Positions 1-13,446 of a DNA stretch of 64,000 bases are shown piece by piece (the stretch's first letter is position 1; each line of letters starts with the position of its first letter). The translations under genes and the position numbers were made by a program. The DNA is from Sphaeramia orbicularis (Eukaryota; Chordata; Actinopteri; Kurtiformes; Apogonidae): positions 22,130,637-22,194,636 of the forward strand of contig NC_043976.1 in the NCBI RefSeq assembly GCF_902148855.1, read 5' to 3'. The notes under the pieces were generated by a model, which was given only the letters and a program-made list of their open reading frames with translations, did no database searches and was not told the origin of the DNA.

Positions 1-354
1 AATTAAAGTTGAAGGTTATTATATCAAAAACAGAGAAAACTGAAGAAAAATTTTTTCAGTACAGATATCAATAACTGGTCATAAAAACAAGTGTGTTCAT
101 CCACTGTCATTTATCAAACTCCATAGGTTTTACTGAAGAGTCAATGTTGTAGAAGATGACCGTGTTGCCACGGTAACTTTGGAGCCTCTGAATGTCCAAA
201 TGGGTCATATCTGATGACCATGAAAGATGACAAACTGCATTTTACACTAATTATTTACATGGATTCATAGGATGAGTAGATCAACAGGTATTAAACAGTT
301 TAGATCAGTAGTTGGTTTTGTTAGATGGTGGATGTTTGGGTCTTTATGGGTTAA
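1..354. mobile_element. Right part of a TTAA-flanked (piggyBac-like) MITE
   Basis: The stretch up to about 195 is clearly similar to 22,880-23,067, sharing runs such as ATATCAATAACTG and GTAGAAGATGAC. The right end reads TGGGTCTTTATGGGTTAA (337-354). This is the inverse of the left end of the copy at 22,675 (TTAACCCATGAAGACCCA), with one mismatch. Ends of the form TTAA-CCC with a TTAA target are typical of piggyBac-type elements. The left end lies before the window. No transposase coding is visible, so this is a non-autonomous copy. The family assignment is inference from the ends only. Confidence 0.5.
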
Positions 355-530
355 AATAGTGAGGTTTAGTTACTGCACTTTACTTAATGTAGGATTGCAA
401 GCATTGCTTTTGTTAGTGAATATTTTATCATGCTTCAGTGGTGTGAATGTCAGTCAAGGTGACAGTGAATGCAATCTTGCCTGTAAACAAAGTGGAATTT
501 TATTAGTAAAATCATTGTGACATATATATT

Positions 531-598
531 GGTATTAAACTGTTTAGATCAGTAGATGATGTTGTCAGATGGTGGATGTTTGGGTCTTTACGGGTTAA
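531..598. repeat. Second copy of the MITE right end
   Basis: This stretch repeats 288-354 almost base for base. Both contain GGTATTAAAC, GTTTAGATCAGTAG, GATGGTGGATGTTTGGGTCT and a closing GGGTTAA. The two copies are 244 bp apart. Either the terminus was locally duplicated together with flanking DNA, or a second truncated copy inserted next to the first. Confidence 0.5.
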
Positions 599-2190
599 AC
601 AAAGTGGGTGAAAAAAGTATTTTCGAATATATGACATTGGTTTCAGGCTTGGTTTTGGGAGCATAAAGCAGAATAACTATCTCATTAGAAACAGAGCAGA
701 GGTCAGGGTGAAAAATATTGCACTCATCACCTGCTGGATGATAAATGAATGAAGCTACAGGAAAAGGAGGTGAAGAAAGTAAGAGACAGAGTGAAGCTGA
801 CAAAAAGAAGGAAGAGACAAATACAGGCAGGTAGCTTTTAGTATTCCCTATTTTCACCTATTATAAAGAGAGTGTTATTTTTGTTTTAATGGCATTTACA
901 ACAGGGGAACGAGCACCCCTCTAAGGTATGGTTTGTGTGTTTGATTAATGAAAGCACTCAACATGGGCAGGAAAAGGCTTTAGGGATTCATGCTCATAAG
1001 AAAATTGATTACCTTTAACTAGAAAACAATAGAGAATAAGGACGAGCAATGCTTTACTCCACAATCATTACAGAGTCCAGAAAAGCAATCGCCTAGCCTT
1101 TTAAGACTAATGAGACTTTGGTATTAATGGCTACTATATGAGAGTAAAACATCACCAAAAAATACTCATTTCCATCCAAGAAGATTGATTACAGGCATCA
1201 TACTGCAAAAATGAAACGTTAATATGATAGAGATAAGAGTTTAGTTCTGCTTTGATTAAAATGAAGCCTAAAAGGTGTTATCTTGCTACTTGGCCTTGAA
1301 CTTTGCAATCGTGCGCTTGAATCCAAAGTTAAGTCAATCTAAAAGCTGTTTAGGGGATTAACTGATGTTAATTTGTACCTTATTTCAAAAACAGCCAGTT
1401 GGCCATTCTTCTCTGCTGCTTTACAGCTAACAATTAGAATCAGGTTTTACTGCTCTGGATTAAACCAACTCTTCATTTCACCAGCCCATTAGATTCATCC
1501 TCTCTGCTAATGGGCCTTGTGATGAGCTATTGATCTAAAGCAATGTGTCTTAGGAAGTAAGAAGCCAGACTGCACCAAACAAAAAGGAACATTTGAAAAG
1601 TAATATCAGGAGAATGGAGTCTGGATTTAGGAGTTGAAAGTTATTATTTAAGTTTTTGAAAATTGATATCAATATAAAAGTGTCCAAAATGAGAGATGAG
1701 ACTATAAATGTTTGCAGATTTGCTGGTGTGGCTGCTCTATAGGATTATGGATTAATGTCACCACATTCAACTGATAAATATACAAAGAAAGTTATAAAAT
1801 GGTAGAGCATGTGAGCAGCAGGGTCAAATGACGCAAAATAATGCATATAATAATAAATAAATCAAGAGGCACAGACTTCTGCTCTAAAATGAAGCCATAT
1901 GAATTAAAATTAAAGTTGTAATACCGCTCATGGTCACTAGGAGTAGCTCGAATAGAATAGATATTTTATTTTCATTCATAAACATAGACTGGCTAGTGTA
2001 CATTTAGAATGAAATTTTGGTGAATTGACTCGCCACTGGACTCACACAATAAAAATATGGCATAAGGGATAAAATGTAAAACTACAGTATCTAAAATATA
2101 GGTGCATTCACAGGGGGGAAGCAATACATACAATAAATACAATAAATACAAAAACTGTACAGTTGGTTAATATGTATAATAATTATAATA
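599..2190. other. Non-coding, unassigned
   Basis: I see no exon, RNA gene or recognisable element here. Reading frames are short and lack any familiar motif. The part from about 1,330 to 1,560 has higher complexity and balanced composition, as conserved non-coding DNA often does, but this cannot be judged from one sequence. Confidence 0.5.
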
Positions 2191-2522
2191 CCGTAATTTC
2201 CGGACTATTGAACGCACCTGAATATAAGTCGCACGCTGCCGTCTCCAATGTCTCACCATCGATTTATTGATGCCAAGTTTACGTACAGCAACTTTATTTC
2301 CTTCTTCGACAGCCAGATCAATCGCTTTTAACTTGAACGCTGCCTCATGTCCATTTCTTTGTGTTTTCCATGATGAGGGTGTGTGCACGACACGCAAAAT
2401 GACTGATCTGAAGAATTTAGTGTGAGTTCGTTTGATTGATGGTGAATTAGCTGCATTATTGTTTAAGCCGCAGGGATCAAAGCGTGTGACAAAAGTAGCA
2501 GTTTATAGTCTGGAAATTATGG
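2191..2522 (-). mobile_element. pogo/Tigger-type DNA transposon relic with HTH-coding remnant
   Basis: The ends are inverted repeats of about 18 bp: CCGTAATTTCCGGACTAT at 2,191 and, on the other strand at 2,522, CCATAATTTCCAGACTAT (two mismatches). TA precedes the left end; CA follows the right, so the TA target duplication is intact on one side only. On the minus strand a frame from 2,397 to 2,167 reads FKLKAIDLAVEEGN...KLGI...MVRHWRRQR. This closely matches the N-terminal helix-turn-helix DNA-binding part of pogo-like transposases common in fish. The catalytic DDE domain is absent, so this is an internally deleted derivative. The family call comes from recall of the protein motif. Confidence 0.7.
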
Positions 2523-3520
2523 CATATATAAACAAAAAGAAGTTAAAATCTCATAAGCATAACCATCTTTAAATTTTTCTTCCGTTAATCAGATTTCAGG
2601 TCAAATATAAGGCTTTCATGTCTGATGGGTTGGTCTATGTTTTAGTGACTGTGTCAGACTTAGGGAGTTAAGGTTCATTAGTTATGGTTAATACATTCCA
2701 CTAACAAGACTCTGAAATGACTTTACTGTACAATGCTTAAATTGTTTTACCAAGTTTTACTCCACATTCCCACTGTTCCGTTTGTCCAAATATAGTCACT
2801 TCTGACTCCAAAAAGCCAACATGGATATTGCCAAATCACCAACTACTGAGTTCAAAACATTAATTTTGGCAGTTATGCTTTTATGATGGTACAAAAACAT
2901 GGGAAAGGTCAGGAAAAGACTGTGGCCATGGTTGAAAAAGTTTGAGATAAACTATCTAAAAAGATGGACGTTGTGATGTTGTTTCCTTCCACTACACTGG
3001 AGCTTCCATGTTTTCTGTGTGATGCTGTTTAAAGCCACAGTCTGCACAGTAGATACATCACATTGTCCCACCTGACTGAATAACCCACAAGTCTGCCTGA
3101 TGAAGTCTGCCTAAAAAAGATTCATAACATCTTTGGAAAAAAAAAAAAAAAATACTGGATGTTTACTTTGAGGTTTTAGTTTGGCTGAAGTCTCATGTAC
3201 CTACACACTGTGGTTCAGTGGTTGAAAAGTTGCAGCCTGGAACTAAATAAATACCACTCACTTGACCCTCCTCCACAGAGGCCACTAAACATGCAAAAAT
3301 GCAGAAGGACCAGAGTCAGTGTTTGGTTTCTGGTTTGGGGCTTTTCAGTTTTGGAGAAAGTTTCTTTAATCATCAACAGGTGCAGTAATACGCCAGCATC
3401 CTGTCATAAAAGACTAAAAAAACACAAGTGCATTTTGAGTTACTGAAATAAAATGGTGGGACAAGTCCAAATGGCACAGTCCAGTGTCTGTCTTGTCTGA
3501 TCCTCACCAAGAAGTCTGTT
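2523..3520. other. Non-coding, unassigned
   Basis: No gene is seen. A 14-15 base A run lies near 3,138-3,152. Nothing else is recognisable. Confidence 0.4.
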
Positions 3521-3524
3521 CTAA

Positions 3525-3605
3525 ATTTCAGTTCAATAGAATTTTATTTTATAGAGCCCAATATCACAAAAGGTTGCCTCACAGGGCTTTACAGAATTTG
3601 TTAAA
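3525..3605. repeat. Teleost interspersed repeat fragment
   Basis: The phrase TTTTATTTTATAGAGCCCAATATCACAAAAGG, here split as TTTTATAGAGCCCAATATCA and CACAAAAGGTTGCCTC, followed by ACAGGGCTTTACAG, matches a dispersed repeat seen very often in spiny-rayed fish genomes. Its class (SINE or LINE tail) cannot be settled from this fragment. Confidence 0.45.
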
Positions 3606-6600
3606 ATGTCACCTTACTCACAATATGACCTGTATTGTAATTTTTCTGATGAAACTAAATTGCAGAAATTCCACACTGAATGCAGTATAACACAAACCCC
3701 TTCAGTACAAATTGGCCAACAAAGGTTACAGCATAAACTGCTTACCTTTTTAAATCAGTGTTAATCCACATTAATCCATCCAGTATGAATGCTGGTTTGT
3801 CAGCATGCTTTTTCCTTTTGTAAACATATGGTGATTATTTAACTTCTAATCATGCCAAGGGAGTAAAAATATGACCAAACACCTGCAAAAGATTTGCTGG
3901 ACAAAAGTCCACTTCTGCTTTGTGAGATCAGTTATTAGTGAAGAGGTTTTTCCTTTCCAGAAGAGGATCAGATACATTAGGAGCAGGAGTGAATGATGGA
4001 GGTAATTAGGACGGAGGTTGTCCTTCCTCCACCTCTGTTCTTCAACCTTCTCCAGACCTTTAAGCACTTTCTGCCTCTCTCCAATTGTGAATAAAAGATT
4101 AATAACATCCATCAAGACCATGATTATTAATAAGACTGCAGAGTTGCATGAACTGTCATGTAGCAGGAGAAGACAGTAATAGTATTCCTCCTGAAAATCA
4201 TGTTTACTGTGTGTTCCTTTTACCTACAGAGAGATGCACACATAACATGCAATTTTGTCCGATATGCAGTTGGTAATTATTCTCAGTCTCATTGATCTAC
4301 ATCACATCCAGCTTGCACAGACTCCCCACAGAAAGTTTATAGATACAGTTATTGATGCACCAATTGGAACCTAGTGGTTCAAACACAGCTGTATTATATT
4401 TCCTACAGTTCTCCATTTATTCAATGTGTGCTTCTCCTGCTGCTTGGTAAGATTTGCAAGGCAGTAGAATTTGATCCCTCCCAGAACAAATTGAGATGTA
4501 CTGTACTTGCAGCGCTCAGCAGTAGAGCGATCCAGCAGCTTCGAGAAGCCATGTTGTGCTGACTAGACTTCAGCGCTTACCTCACCGCACACACCTACAC
4601 AATGGACCTTTATTCCCATGTGCTGCAGAGAAAACCAAAATATATGTGTGTTTGTGTGTGTTTGTGTCACTGTCTGGATATACATTTAGATTTAGAAGGT
4701 GCATACATTTTAACTGTATGAAAGTGACTTTATGCACCTTTGTAGATGTAATAATCCATAAATATAAAATAAATAAAACAGGTGCAAAAATGTGATTGCT
4801 TATATTGCAGTGGTAAAAGAGAGGAGAGTGGGCTGAGAAAAAGCACGTAATGCCAACTGTAACTGTTTTTCTCTCAGACAGTGAGAGCAGCGGACAGGAT
4901 TGTTGGTTTTGGATACACAAACACCTCTGAGAGGCAGCCAGAGGCCTTTGAGTTCATAGGATTGAGGTTGCAGAGCCTTATCTCCCACTCACTTTCAATC
5001 TCACATGCAAAGACACAGTTTGGGTTTTTTTTCAACCTGCCGTCCACCACCTCTCTTGTTCTCTGCATCTCTCTCCTGACCTCCCTACTCACCTTTTCTC
5101 ATGATTAGATTGACTGGCTTTGTTTTTGGATCAGCTGCTCAGGGCTAGAGAACCACTACGAAGGGGAATTGCCTTTAGTTTGTCTCAGCTTGCTGTCGGC
5201 TCCTGTTTGAAGCCACAGGGTATTCAGTGTGCACTGCAGCACAGTCAGTATGTGTTCTCCCTGGCCTCTGGCCAGGCAAGGCAGATCACTTCTCTCTGGT
5301 TGACTCTATTCGCCTTTATTTGTACTGCATACACCTTTTAAAAATCCACTGTGGAAACATCATTCAGCTTAGAGGTGATACCTTGTGTCAACCACCGAGC
5401 TGAAATCAAGTGACTTGCACATTTTCTGGGTATCTGTTCTGATGGCAAATTCAAAATCAAAGAGCATCTGATACTTGTGTGACATTCAGTTGTCCTAGAA
5501 ATTCTTCCTGTGTGACCATTATAGGAATCATAATGACGAATGGATGCACTTAGACAGTGAACACCGCAGCACTGTATCAGTGGATTTATGCTTACTGTTG
5601 CCTTGCAGGCTGACACCCTTACTTTTCTTTCTTTTTTTTAACCCTCTTCTTTCCTTAGCATTCATATCAATTTGTCCTCATTTTGCTTCATCCTGTGGTG
5701 TGAAAGCTGAGAAGCAGACAAGGGAAATGTGTGTGTGTGTGTTTTTGTTACAGAAAGTGAGAGAGGGAAAGAACTGGGGGCGGGGGGGTGACAAGAGAAA
5801 TAGTGTGGGCATGGCAGGTTGGTGGGGGGATAGGCTGGTTCTTTCCATGACACAGGAAGAGTGTCTGGCCTGTAACGAAATGCCAACCAAATGAGGACGG
5901 ATCAGGGGGCCAAGCGTAAGATACCCTGAGCCCCCATTACTGAGCAGAGAAGACGGATGGGACTGCTCATCCTCAGAGAGAAGAGAAACACACAAACACA
6001 TTATTACACACACTCACATTTACACCTATACACGGGCCTCAAGGACACTGTCATACACAGAAAAACACACACATATACTGTATAGTACATGCAGGGAAAC
6101 AAAAGCAAGTAGATAAAGTACATCTGTCTTTGGAGAGGGTACACAATGAACAGAACACTGTTTTTTCTCCGTTCATATACTCAGACTCTGGATCCAGAAT
6201 GAATAACCTCACTGAGGATGCAAATTCACAGACACCAGGCAACAAATGAAAGATTAAACACTGATTCTCTGACTAAGATACACATGCTTACCACAACAAA
6301 TGTCGCACTCCCAACAGAAGCTGGCTATGCTAATTTGCAGATGGCGAATCATCAACCATGCCGCCAGCAACCAGTACTGTACCCAGTCATGAAGAGTGCT
6401 GAAAGATGGCATGAATTTGTTTCTCAAAACTAAATTTCAAACATTCATTTGGCATCTCAGAACACTTGAGCACCCAAACGGTCTGCTCATCTTGATTTTC
6501 AATAGGCTCATTCATTAGAGTGTTGTTGCTGAAATGATTCAGATCAAAGAGGCGATGAATAGTTTTCCTCCAGTGTTCTTCAACCACGGCAAAGTGTAAC

Positions 6601-9600
6601 TTTATGGGGCATGACTAAAGCACTCCTTCTTATTAATGTTTCTGGTCAATGGCTTCTATCAAAAGGCGAACAGAGGATCAGAGGAGCAGAGGCGGCTGAA
6701 CGAGGGAGATTTATAGAGCAACCCTGGTGATAGTAGACCCATAACAAATGGTGTAACAGCAATCAACAATAACTGAGCAAGAGGCAGTTCTCATTGTGTA
6801 CTACAATACTAATATCTCCCCTGCTGAGGTCAAAAGAGGCCAAAGGAGGTTCAACACATCCAGCATCTATTCAAGAATGCTTACTCCAACTACTGTTTAA
6901 ATGAAGTTATAATGGATGCACGGAAAAGCTCATATTAATTCAACTCTACAAGGTGCTATTCTTCTACATTATTACATCTTCTTCATTGTTGCAGCATAAA
7001 AACATTCGTTAGTGGTACACTATAATTATGGAGTGTAGATACGATACAATGCTTGCTAACTAAACCTGAATGTTAACATCATTTAATTAACCTATATCAC
7101 ATCCTGAAAGTTTTAATACAGTGGTGATTAAATTAAATAAGTTAGAATTGAGCTGTCTTTTCGAACATAACCACGAATTGATGATGAGATCATTCATATT
7201 ATTTAAAAATAAATCTATTCTGTTTTGAGGCAACCATGCCCTGCAATTCTATTTTCTCTGTTAAGGTCAAGCATGTTATGTAGAATGACAAGAAAATGCA
7301 ACACACAAGCAAATATAAGATGTGTCAAGCCAGCTGCATGCTTTACAAGTAATAAGCAATTAGTATGGATAGCTATGCATGTTGTTTTGTTCTTCCACCT
7401 TTGATGAGAGCGAATTAGGCTGGGATATCCAAACCAAAGATAGCAACAAAGAGAGATGAAGGGGGAGGTAACCCTTGTTATTTCCACCCTGCTCCCATGA
7501 GGCTTGGTTCCTATTTCAATTAATCCCTAATCAAACCGGCAGCTACAAACATGATCTGATTTGGCCTCTTCACATAGGGATGCTCTAATCAGTTTCCCTG
7601 TCCAAATAGGATTTGGAGAGAGGCCAGAGGACGCAAACCTGCTCTGTTGTTAAGATTGTCCTTTGAGATATTATCACACACTGTGACATGTCCTCCGCCT
7701 CAACTCCCAGTGTGTCTTGCAGAGGGCAGTGTCACCATGCATAGTTAGGCAACTGTAAACTTGAATGCAAGGTGATAGAGAACACTGGAAGTATTCTGGC
7801 AGTGTTATCTGTCCTCAGGCAAGTTGGTGGCTCTTGAGTCTGTACAGCACCAGATAGCGGAGGACTGGTGCCGACTGCATAATGTCGGAGGTGAGCAGGG
7901 AGAGAGAATCCTGTAAACAAAATCTGATATATTATTCACACCTTAGCAAAAAGGTATCCACTGGTGCCCGATGCTGTGATATGTGGTGACACCTCGCATC
8001 TGCTAGCTAATGAGTCTGACTGCAACAGGCCTGCCTCATCAAGGGCATCAGTTGTTGCCCTACTGTGGGACAAGGAAGGAAACCAAACCGCCTTAAGGCC
8101 AAGCTTCTGCCTCAATAAAGAACAACAAGCAGCTGCAAAGCACCAGGAGAGCACTTAGATCAATCCATTAAGACGCTGAAACGCAGCACGAGTGAGGAAA
8201 TAAACACAGTGTAAACAGAAAAGTGTGGTACAAGAAGGAATTAGAAGTAAACTGGAAGAGACAAACCGGAGAGGAGGAGGAGGAGGAAACTATGAAGAAT
8301 TCAAGCCTGGGAGACAGAACAAGAAGAGAGAAAATGCCCGCCATTTTTATTAACCTACTCCTCCTCACATTTACACTTGCAGGTTTGAAATCAACTCAAT
8401 TTAAAAAACGAAAAACTCAAGTGTGAAAGGACAGAAAAAGTAGAAGAGCAGGGTATGTCTATTGTGGAGGGACCCGCAGCAGAAAATAAGAAATATTGCA
8501 ACCTTGACAGGATGTGCAGTGAAATGACAAGAGTATGTCGACTGGACTCGGTGCGCCCTGTCTCATAAATTATGTTGACCCAAGGTTAATTTGTTGGTGC
8601 AGTGCCCCCTAGAGGTTACACCATATTTCAGCTGCTTAATTACCCAAGCTTAGCGTCTACATTTCTTCAATATTAATTACTTTGTCCATGCAAGGTAAGA
8701 TACGATTTGACACGCAAATGTCACACCGATGCCTCAGCTGCACTATTTCAGGAAGGAGTAGTCAACCTTGTGTGTTCTCTCTTTGTGCAACCAATTTCCC
8801 TCAACCTGACTAAGTATTGATTTCCCACATCTCCACACAAAGCTGTACAAAAATACACAGAGCTGGCATAAAAATGTTTTGTATCGCTGCTGCTTTGTTG
8901 TTAAAAGCCTGAAAGTTATGCCTGTTTCTCTGGTGCTGGATTTCTGGGTCTGTCAAGGCTTATTGTCAATAGACACTGTTATTGCTGCCTGTTTTGTAGC
9001 AAATGTGTCCTTGTTTGAACATAAGTCCAAAATGTCAAACCTTGGAAAAGCATTTGACATTTACAACTGTAACCTTAGATAACTGGGAAGCATTGTGCAC
9101 TCCAACTCACAGAAAATGGATATCTGAGGTATCACACTACATACAGTAAGGAGTGTGTAATTGCACATATTAAATCTTTTTGGAGCTGATTTTCATTTAA
9201 GCACAACAAGTGCACATACCTATACAAGCACACTCACAAACAAGCAAGAATTGCTCATCTTGTGGTTCTGATGAGTGGTCATGTGCATCAAAGCGTACTT
9301 CGCCTTTCATAAAGTGCTATGGAAAACAAACACCCACTTCACTCAGCTCTCAAAACATGAAGCATGGAGGGAGAGCAAGTAAAGTGAGCACCTCATTTAT
9401 CAAACCCCAGTTGGCCACCGGTGGGTGGGCATCACTGTCAAAAGGCCAATTAACAAGAAGCCTATTGTGAGCACCGTAGCCCAGCACAGTAGAGACTAAC
9501 CATTAGCAGGGATTCATCATTAGGAAATAATGGGACCAGGAAACACGTCCTCAGCTTTCAGACAGTGCCAGACATGAAGGCTATTTTCAGTGGGAGTATT

Positions 9601-12600
9601 AAGCATGAGGATGGTGTGTCTATCTCATGATCCTACTCTAGTCTCCCACATCCTTGAAATACAATTTTTGCACCGAAAACTAACCTTTACAGATGCTGCT
9701 TCTAAATGCATTGCAATCAGAAGAGCGACTACTTGATCACAATGCTGAGATAGAGCCGAGGCGTGTCCGTCGTTCCTTGTGTTCAGCTAAACAACTCAAT
9801 AGTGAAGAAGTATCTCCAAGCTCAGACAGCAATGTTTGAAGATTTCCTGCAGCAAACAATCAATACTGCACAGAGAATATGTGAAGAAAACAAGGATTTT
9901 CAGCATTTTGGGAGCCCATTTGTCTCAGGCAGTGTTTTTTTTTTTCCACTGCATTCTTGTGTTTACTGTCAACAAAAATGATTTCTTAAAACCAGTGATA
10001 ATGTTCTGGTAAATATGAAAGACCAGTATTTGTAGAATGTACCTTCAGATCAAACTGTCTGAGAAAATAGTGTGTACATTTATTTTTGAAAAATTTGAAA
10101 TATTCTGAGTCACAATAACATTGATTCTGAAAAGTTTAGGTGTATTTTACATGATAATTGACTGAAAGGGCAAACTTATTTATCTTATTTGAGTGCTTGT
10201 TTGATCACTAAAGAGACATCTGTAAGACCTCGAATAGATACATGAAGTATGAAAGATACCAGGGAGTCTGTAATCATAAACAAGTCAGCAAAATCAAAAG
10301 CCAAAGGGAAAAAAAGGCAAAACCTAACAAGAATATGAAAGAATTTGTCAAAACAGAGCCTGTTTGTATATCACATTAACAGGGAGACATACTGTGTGAA
10401 GGAGAGAATGAAGCACCTTTTCTGCTGCCTGCCAGTTTTCACAGTTGGAAGGGCGTACAGTCAACCTGATGGTGATGGTGAGAAAATCACATTGTTCTCA
10501 CTGCCTAACACAAAGTGATTGTGGCTAAAAAAGGCAGGAAAAGATTGTACAAATTGTATGAAAATAGGCTGATATAACTGTTGTGTTCCCATTCACAGGT
10601 TGGGAAAGTGTTCCTTTTTTTCAAACTTAATAACTAATTCAAGTGAAATCTTCAAGTAAATGTCAAGCCTCTGTCCACACAGCACTGTACAAGAAGACAC
10701 TGCCCTGCCAAATTTTCTTTGCTTCTTTTCAGTTGGCACTTTCTTTCAACTCCCTTTGTGTGTAGGTGCTTGTGCGGGTATTTGTGTTCCTGTGACTGGG
10801 CTTTGATGATGGTCCAGGTCGAGGTTGCATGTTTTGTTCCCTGGAGACAGACTGATTAAGAGGCTTTGTAGTGTTTAATGGCTGTGTGAGCCAGTGGCGC
10901 TATAAAGTGGCTATTCGACCAGTGACCACGGATGCTCCACTCTCCCCTGAGGAGATCCACTCCTGTACCAGCGGCTTTGACTGCCAGTGCACAGCTTGAA
11001 ATTCACCATGCACTAGCCAGCGCAGTCTTTACAATTCACAGGGCACTCAGTCCCATCTCTGTCTTGCTCTTTTTATGTCTCTGCCCGTGTTATTCTTTCT
11101 CAGTTCTGTGTTCTCTCTTGTTGTGTCTGCCTCGTTTTCTTTCTCTCATGCTGTTTCATAGTCTGTCTTTAAATACGCTCACAATTCACCTCTTTCTCTT
11201 TCCAAAAATGCTACCGTCCAAGGTCGGTCACGAATATCAGTTGTCAATCAACTTGGCATGGGCAGGGCAGCATGCATGCACTTACTGAAGAGGATGACAA
11301 AGTGAGAGTATAAATGCATGTGGTTCAAGGGGAGGTTATGGGAATGGAAGGGTGGGGTCTGCCAGTGTGAGTCCTGAAAAGACAAATAAATAGAGGTGTG
11401 CAGCTTCTGGTGACCTTGCTACACAGCAGCAACATCTGAGTATGTTTGAAGTAAAAAAGCAACATGACACTAAAAGTGAGAACAGAACTTTGGAATGGGT
11501 GTAGCAAAAGAAAAGAACAATCCCACTGTTTTAGGTACAGGTGGGGAAAGTCACAGAAAGTTTAGACTTTTTAGGCACAACTCAAATGGAAAATAGTGAT
11601 ACTATAAATACTCTACCTGAATATAAACACAAATGAAGACGTTGCTGTCATCATGTAAGAACTTTTATTGCAGTTTTAGCACCTCAAGTCTTCTGAAAAT
11701 GCAATAAAACTGACTCAGTAAACTCAAATATATAACGGTCAGGCTGAAAACTATTGCTGGAAAAATTAAGCATTTGAAGATTGAACACCTGGACTCTACA
11801 TAAGCCTGCAGATAAAATAAAATAAGACCTCCAAACCTCAATTACTGCTTAGTTTGCAGTACTTTTTATTGTTTTGCCCGGATACTCATTTTTAATTGAA
11901 AGGAGGTTCATAGCTTTTCTTGCTATAGAGTTCCAATGGAGTGGAGTTAAAATGAAGTCATAGAGTGCTCAAGAGGTGCAAATTAGCCTTTCTCACACAC
12001 ATACACAAACACACACATCCACTGTGTCACCTCATTACTGTTTGTTTGTCTTTATTGCACTGAAACCTCTATGAGGTATACACACCACGTTAGGCAGGAA
12101 GGAAGGAAAGCACTTTATGTCTTTTCTCTCTCTCCTTCACATGCACACACATGGACACACAACGGAAAATCAGTCGTCAAGGGGCGTTACAGTGGGTATC
12201 AGTGTTAACACAAGTAATTGCCTCCCTGCTCGGGAGCTTGAGAGTGTTAATCCAGCTTGACAAAGTTTGTTCGTCAGTGCGTGACTCAGAGCATGGTGTT
12301 TTAGCTGCAGTCCTAGCTTTGCTCCTGCCAGGACTACATCAGTGGTGTGCGCTGCATTTGTCTTACTGCTGATAGGACTATGGAGGGCAACTCACTCCAA
12401 AATGAAGTGAATTTATCATCCCTGAGAATAAAGAAATAAGAAGTCCCAAAACTGCTGATATTGAGACAAATTCTCTTTCGCATGTGTGAGATAAGAAGTA
12501 TTGTGAACCTTTTTAAAACCCAAATCTCATCAAATAAATACATTATCACTTTTCCCTGTTGGAAGAAGACAATGGTGGAATTACTATGCCTACAGCCTCT

Positions 12601-13375
12601 GCTGGGCTTCTTATCTTTTATCCTCATGATAAGATAAAACATTTTCTCATTTCCTTTGTTTTACATTTCACACATTCAAGACAAGGTGATCTCTCCTGGA
12701 GGTGTGAGTACCCATGTTAAGCAGCCTGTTACTGACAGGAAAGATATCATTTATAATGAAAAATGCTTAATGAGATCTTCCCCAACACCACCACATGATT
12801 TAAAACTAGACTATCCCATTTCTGAATTTTTAATGAGGAAATTAATTATTTAAGATATGAATAAAGACTGAGTTGACAAAGCAATTAGATATTGACTGAC
12901 CTTTTCATTGTGTTAGTATTCTGTGTCACGCACTCAAGCTTCATCACTACAGCCTCACAGAGAGGTAAGGAGAGGTGAAGGAAGTGGAGGTAAATGTGCT
13001 ATAGATCCATTTCTATCACTCAGAGTCTGGAGAGTCTGTGGCAGAAGTTTCACGTCTTAAGTAAAGCTTATGCAACAAGGTAAAGTGATTTGAGAAGGAG
13101 GTGTGAAAAGAATAGAAAGACAATTTCCGCACCACTGAAGTAGAGAGGACGGCGCCAGGTAATTTAGATCGCAAACACTCACAATATAAATTTCAAAATA
13201 TCTCAGAGGTACAGGTTTGAGGAGAAAATGGCAAGCTCATTATTTTACATCTTATCATACCATACTTAAGACAATCACAGTGGTGTGAAAGTTATCCAGT
13301 TCTAGCTTTATTCTGAAAAGGTTGCAGTGACAGAGATTTGCTAAATGTTTCCCAGACACAATAACAGCTATTCTT

Positions 13376-13378
<3 letters not shown>
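3606..13378. other. Gene-poor stretch, no exon recognised
   Basis: Open frames here stay below about 120 codons, overlap each other on both strands and show no known domain. Low-complexity CT- and CA-rich patches explain many of them, for example 5,620-6,070 and 11,040-11,210. Segments at about 7,500-7,640 and 9,390-9,560 look like ordinary high-complexity sequence and may be conserved non-coding elements, which is a guess. No tRNA, CRISPR or rRNA signal was seen. Confidence 0.4.

Positions 13379-13442
<64 letters not shown>
13379..13442. repeat. (TG)n microsatellite
   Basis: About 32 uninterrupted TG units run directly into the left end of the hAT-like element that follows. Confidence 0.95.

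Positions 13443-13446
<4 letters not shown>

Noticed and set aside
3846-4121. 91-codon minus-strand frame containing a GERQKVLKGLEKVEEQ-like helix
   Set aside because: Too short and isolated. The charged stretch arises from a CTT/TCC-rich patch on the plus strand.
10932-11288. 118-codon plus-strand frame
   Set aside because: It is driven by a CT-rich low-complexity tract coding for Leu/Ser/Cys/Phe, with no domain.
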